NCBI GenBank assembly: GCA_016550395.1
Contig: JABXGY010000034.1
Coordinates: 1 to 7,835 of the forward strand
Direction of reading: 5' to 3'
Source: an archaeon
GTDB lineage: Archaea > Asgardarchaeota > Hermodarchaeia > Hermodarchaeales > Hermodarchaeaceae
DNA length: 7,835 nucleotides
The stretch's first letter is position 1. Each line of letters starts with the position of its first letter. Shown here piece by piece: positions 6,192-7,835 of the stretch. Both the position numbers and the translations under genes were made by a program. Under the pieces are notes generated by a model, which had not been told where the DNA came from, did no database searches, and saw only the letters and a program-made list of their open reading frames with translations.

Positions 6192-6590
6192 ATGGAGGAA
6201 TTTAATCTGTCAAACCAAAAGTCTCAATCTCAGCGATTCGAGTATAAGCAGGTAATTGTGATTCGATTGGACTTGAAGATGAGTCGCGGAAAGATTGCGG
6301 TCCAAGTTGCCCATGCGGCTGTGTCAGCTGCTGAAGAAGCTCGAAAACATGCTCCAACCTCTTGGCGGAAATGGTTGTGGGAGGGGCAGAAAAAAGTAGT
6401 AGTGAAAGTTCCACTGGAAGAAGATCTGATAAATCTTCGTGAAACTGCTGAACGAGCGGGTCTTCCCACGTATTTAATTCGAGACCGAGGCCTTACAGAA
6501 CTTCCCCCAGGCACAGTAACAGCCCTAGGAATTGGCCCTGCACTGACAACAGCTGTGGATAAAATTACTGGCGATTTACCTTTGTTGTAG
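6192..6590 (+). CDS. pth2: Peptidyl-tRNA hydrolase, Pth2 type
   Basis: Pth2 releases the peptide from peptidyl-tRNAs that drop off ribosomes, recycling tRNA. The family signature DLKMSRGKIAVQVAHAAV lies at residues 27-44 from this start. It is followed by GQKKVVVKV (65-73), AGLPTYLIRDRGLTELPPGT (89-108), TALGIGP (110-116) and the C-terminal TGDLPLL (126-132). The frame is open from an ATG at 6117, which would give 157 residues. The family core starts only at FEYKQVIV, and most members are about 115-120 residues, so I prefer the ATG at 6192 (132 residues), which has GAGGG 10 nt upstream (6177-6181). A GTG directly before it (6189) is also possible. It is divergent from the HAD gene and 17 nt upstream of truD; I recall this pairing from other archaea. 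Confidence 0.93.
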   Translation: MEEFNLSNQKSQSQRFEYKQVIVIRLDLKMSRGKIAVQVAHAAVSAAEEARKHAPTSWRKWLWEGQKKVVVKVPLEEDLINLRETAERAGLPTYLIRDRGLTELPPGTVTALGIGPALTTAVDKITGDLPLL

Positions 6591-6607
6591 GGCGAGGAGG
6601 CAGGCGT

Positions 6608-7835
6608 TTGCGGGCGAAAGAATATGATGCTCTTATAGGAATAGATGCTTTTACAACGCAGTCTCCAGGAATCGGTGGACGGCTCAAACAGTCACCAGAG
6701 GATTTCATTGTTCAAGAAATAGGAGTAGATGGTTCAATTGCCCCGCTGAAACCTACTTCTCAAGTGTACGAAGATCAACCAGGGAAATTTACAGAATTTT
6801 TCCTCGTAAAACGCAATCTTGATTCAATTCAGGCAATTCGCCGTCTTAGCAAGACAATTGGTGCTAGTTACAAGCGCTTTTCATTTGCAGGAATTAAGGA
6901 TCGCCGCGCGGTAACATCACAACGTGTCTCGTTCTACCAAGGAAATCCCCATGACCTTATCGGTCGTGATATTCCTAGCATTCAAATTCTACACCCTCAC
7001 CGAGAACTCAAACCCATAACTCCAGGTGCTTTAAGGGGCAATCGGTTTACAATAACAGTGCGTGAAGTGAAGCTTACAAAGGAAGAAGCGCAGAAGCGGA
7101 TTGAGAAAATACGACAAGAGTACGAGAAAGTAGGAGGAATTCTTAATTTCTATGGACCACAGCGGTTTGGGATTATACGCCCCACCACGCACCTGGTGGG
7201 GAAGCAGATTATTCGTGGAAATTTTGAAAAAGCCATCCGTATTCTCCTTGAAGGGGGAGATATCTCTGTTGAAGAAATTATCGAATCATCTGAGGAGGAA
7301 GAATCCAGTACTTCAAATGGACCATCTCAACGAATGAATAAATTGTATGGTACTTATGAACGAGCCATTCAGCACTACCTGGACAAACACCCTGGGCAGT
7401 TTAAGAATAGTCTACGAGTGTTACCAAAGGACCTTGCCCGACTCTATGTACATGCATATCAGTCTTTCATTTTCAATAAAACAATTAGTGAACGCATGCA
7501 ACGGGGAATCTCATTAAAATTTCCCAGCATTGGGGATTTCATTATGCCAATTTCAGGTGAAATCCATCAAATTCGACCAGTCACTAGAAAGAACCTTACC
7601 GAAGCCAAGAAGGCCGTGCAGAAGAGAAAACAAATACTTGTCATTCCTGTTATCGGTTTTGATTTTGAACATATTGTATTCCAGGGACCTATGGGAGAAA
7701 TCATAACAACACTACTTGAAAAAGAAGATATCACGCCCAGCCAATTTCATTTGAGAGAGCTTCCGATTCTAAGTTCTCGTGGCACCTTTCGTCCCTTACT
7801 TGTAAATCCCACTGAATTAAACGTCGATTTACTCG
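6608..7835 (+). CDS. truD: tRNA pseudouridine synthase TruD (3' end beyond window)
   Basis: TruD makes pseudouridine 13 in tRNA; archaeal and eukaryotic (Pus7) relatives can have wider targets. The frame is open from TTG at 6608 to the window edge, giving 409 codons with no stop. Visible features are the N-terminal GIGGRLKQSPEDFIVQEI (21-38), the catalytic loop FAGIKDRRAVTSQRVS (93-108) with nucleophile Asp98 (codon 6899-6901), NFYGPQRFG (180-188), and a later segment YVHAYQSFIFN typical of the TRUD domain. A Ser/Glu-rich stretch at about 227-241 is probably a surface loop. The TTG start is supported by GGAGG (6596-6600) 7 nt upstream and by its position 17 nt after the pth2 stop, indicating co-transcription. 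By comparison with family length, only a few dozen residues are probably missing. Confidence 0.95.
   Translation, partial: MRAKEYDALIGIDAFTTQSPGIGGRLKQSPEDFIVQEIGVDGSIAPLKPTSQVYEDQPGKFTEFFLVKRNLDSIQAIRRLSKTIGASYKRFSFAGIKDRRAVTSQRVSFYQGNPHDLIGRDIPSIQILHPHRELKPITPGALRGNRFTITVREVKLTKEEAQKRIEKIRQEYEKVGGILNFYGPQRFGIIRPTTHLVGKQIIRGNFEKAIRILLEGGDISVEEIIESSEEEESSTSNGPSQRMNKLYGTYERAIQHYLDKHPGQFKNSLRVLPKDLARLYVHAYQSFIFNKTISERMQRGISLKFPSIGDFIMPISGEIHQIRPVTRKNLTEAKKAVQKRKQILVIPVIGFDFEHIVFQGPMGEIITTLLEKEDITPSQFHLRELPILSSRGTFRPLLVNPTELNVDLL

Noticed and set aside
6202..6514. Antisense open frames opposite pth2
   Set aside because: Both overlap the conserved Pth2 core and have no recognisable features.
7152..7337. 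Plus-strand open frame of 61 codons
   Set aside because: It lies inside truD in another frame, and truD reads without interruption through the region with conserved motifs.
1..7835. Mobile elements, CRISPR arrays, prophage or defence genes
   Set aside because: No transposase or integrase motifs, spaced direct repeats, attachment-like duplications or defence-type domains were seen; the genes are compact housekeeping types.

Overview
The window is a compact stretch of an archaeal chromosome, with nine full-length protein genes plus one gene cut by the right edge. Archaeal origin rests on the gene set: RNA polymerase subunit Rpo11/RpoL, transcription factor S (TFS), exosome subunit Csl4, a METTL5-type rRNA methylase homologue, the archaeal/eukaryotic-type peptidyl-tRNA hydrolase Pth2, an archaeal-type TruD and a geranylgeranyl-reductase-family flavoprotein. 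Moderate base composition and mixed ATG/GTG/TTG starts with Shine-Dalgarno (SD) sites do not fix the lineage. An Asgard or TACK-type archaeon is only a guess.

Layout: (1) 7-1299, minus: enolase, transcribed away from (2). (2) 1401-4127, plus: a tight run of six genes, METTL5-like methylase, Csl4, a 74-residue protein I do not recognise, Rpo11, an RNase III-like protein and TFS. Two junctions are 4-nt start/stop overlaps and one gap is 3 nt, so most of this run is probably one transcript. An internal promoter before rpo11 is possible. (3) 4148-6088, minus: a HAD-family hydrolase followed 9 nt later by the geranylgeranyl-reductase-family protein. (4) 6192 to the end, plus: Pth2 and TruD, 17 nt apart.

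The central cluster joins rRNA methylation, RNA degradation, RNA polymerase assembly and rescue of stalled polymerase. The right-hand pair handles peptidyl-tRNA recycling and tRNA pseudouridylation. The window is therefore mostly RNA-processing and translation housekeeping, with one glycolytic enzyme and one probable lipid-modification enzyme.

No mobile element, CRISPR array, RNA gene or large repeat was found, and no stretch over 300 bases lacks a gene. The points most worth a second look are the unrecognised 74-residue protein between Csl4 and Rpo11, the RNase III-like protein that lacks one canonical metal-binding glutamate, and an NAPFG in place of the usual NPPF catalytic motif in the METTL5-like methylase.
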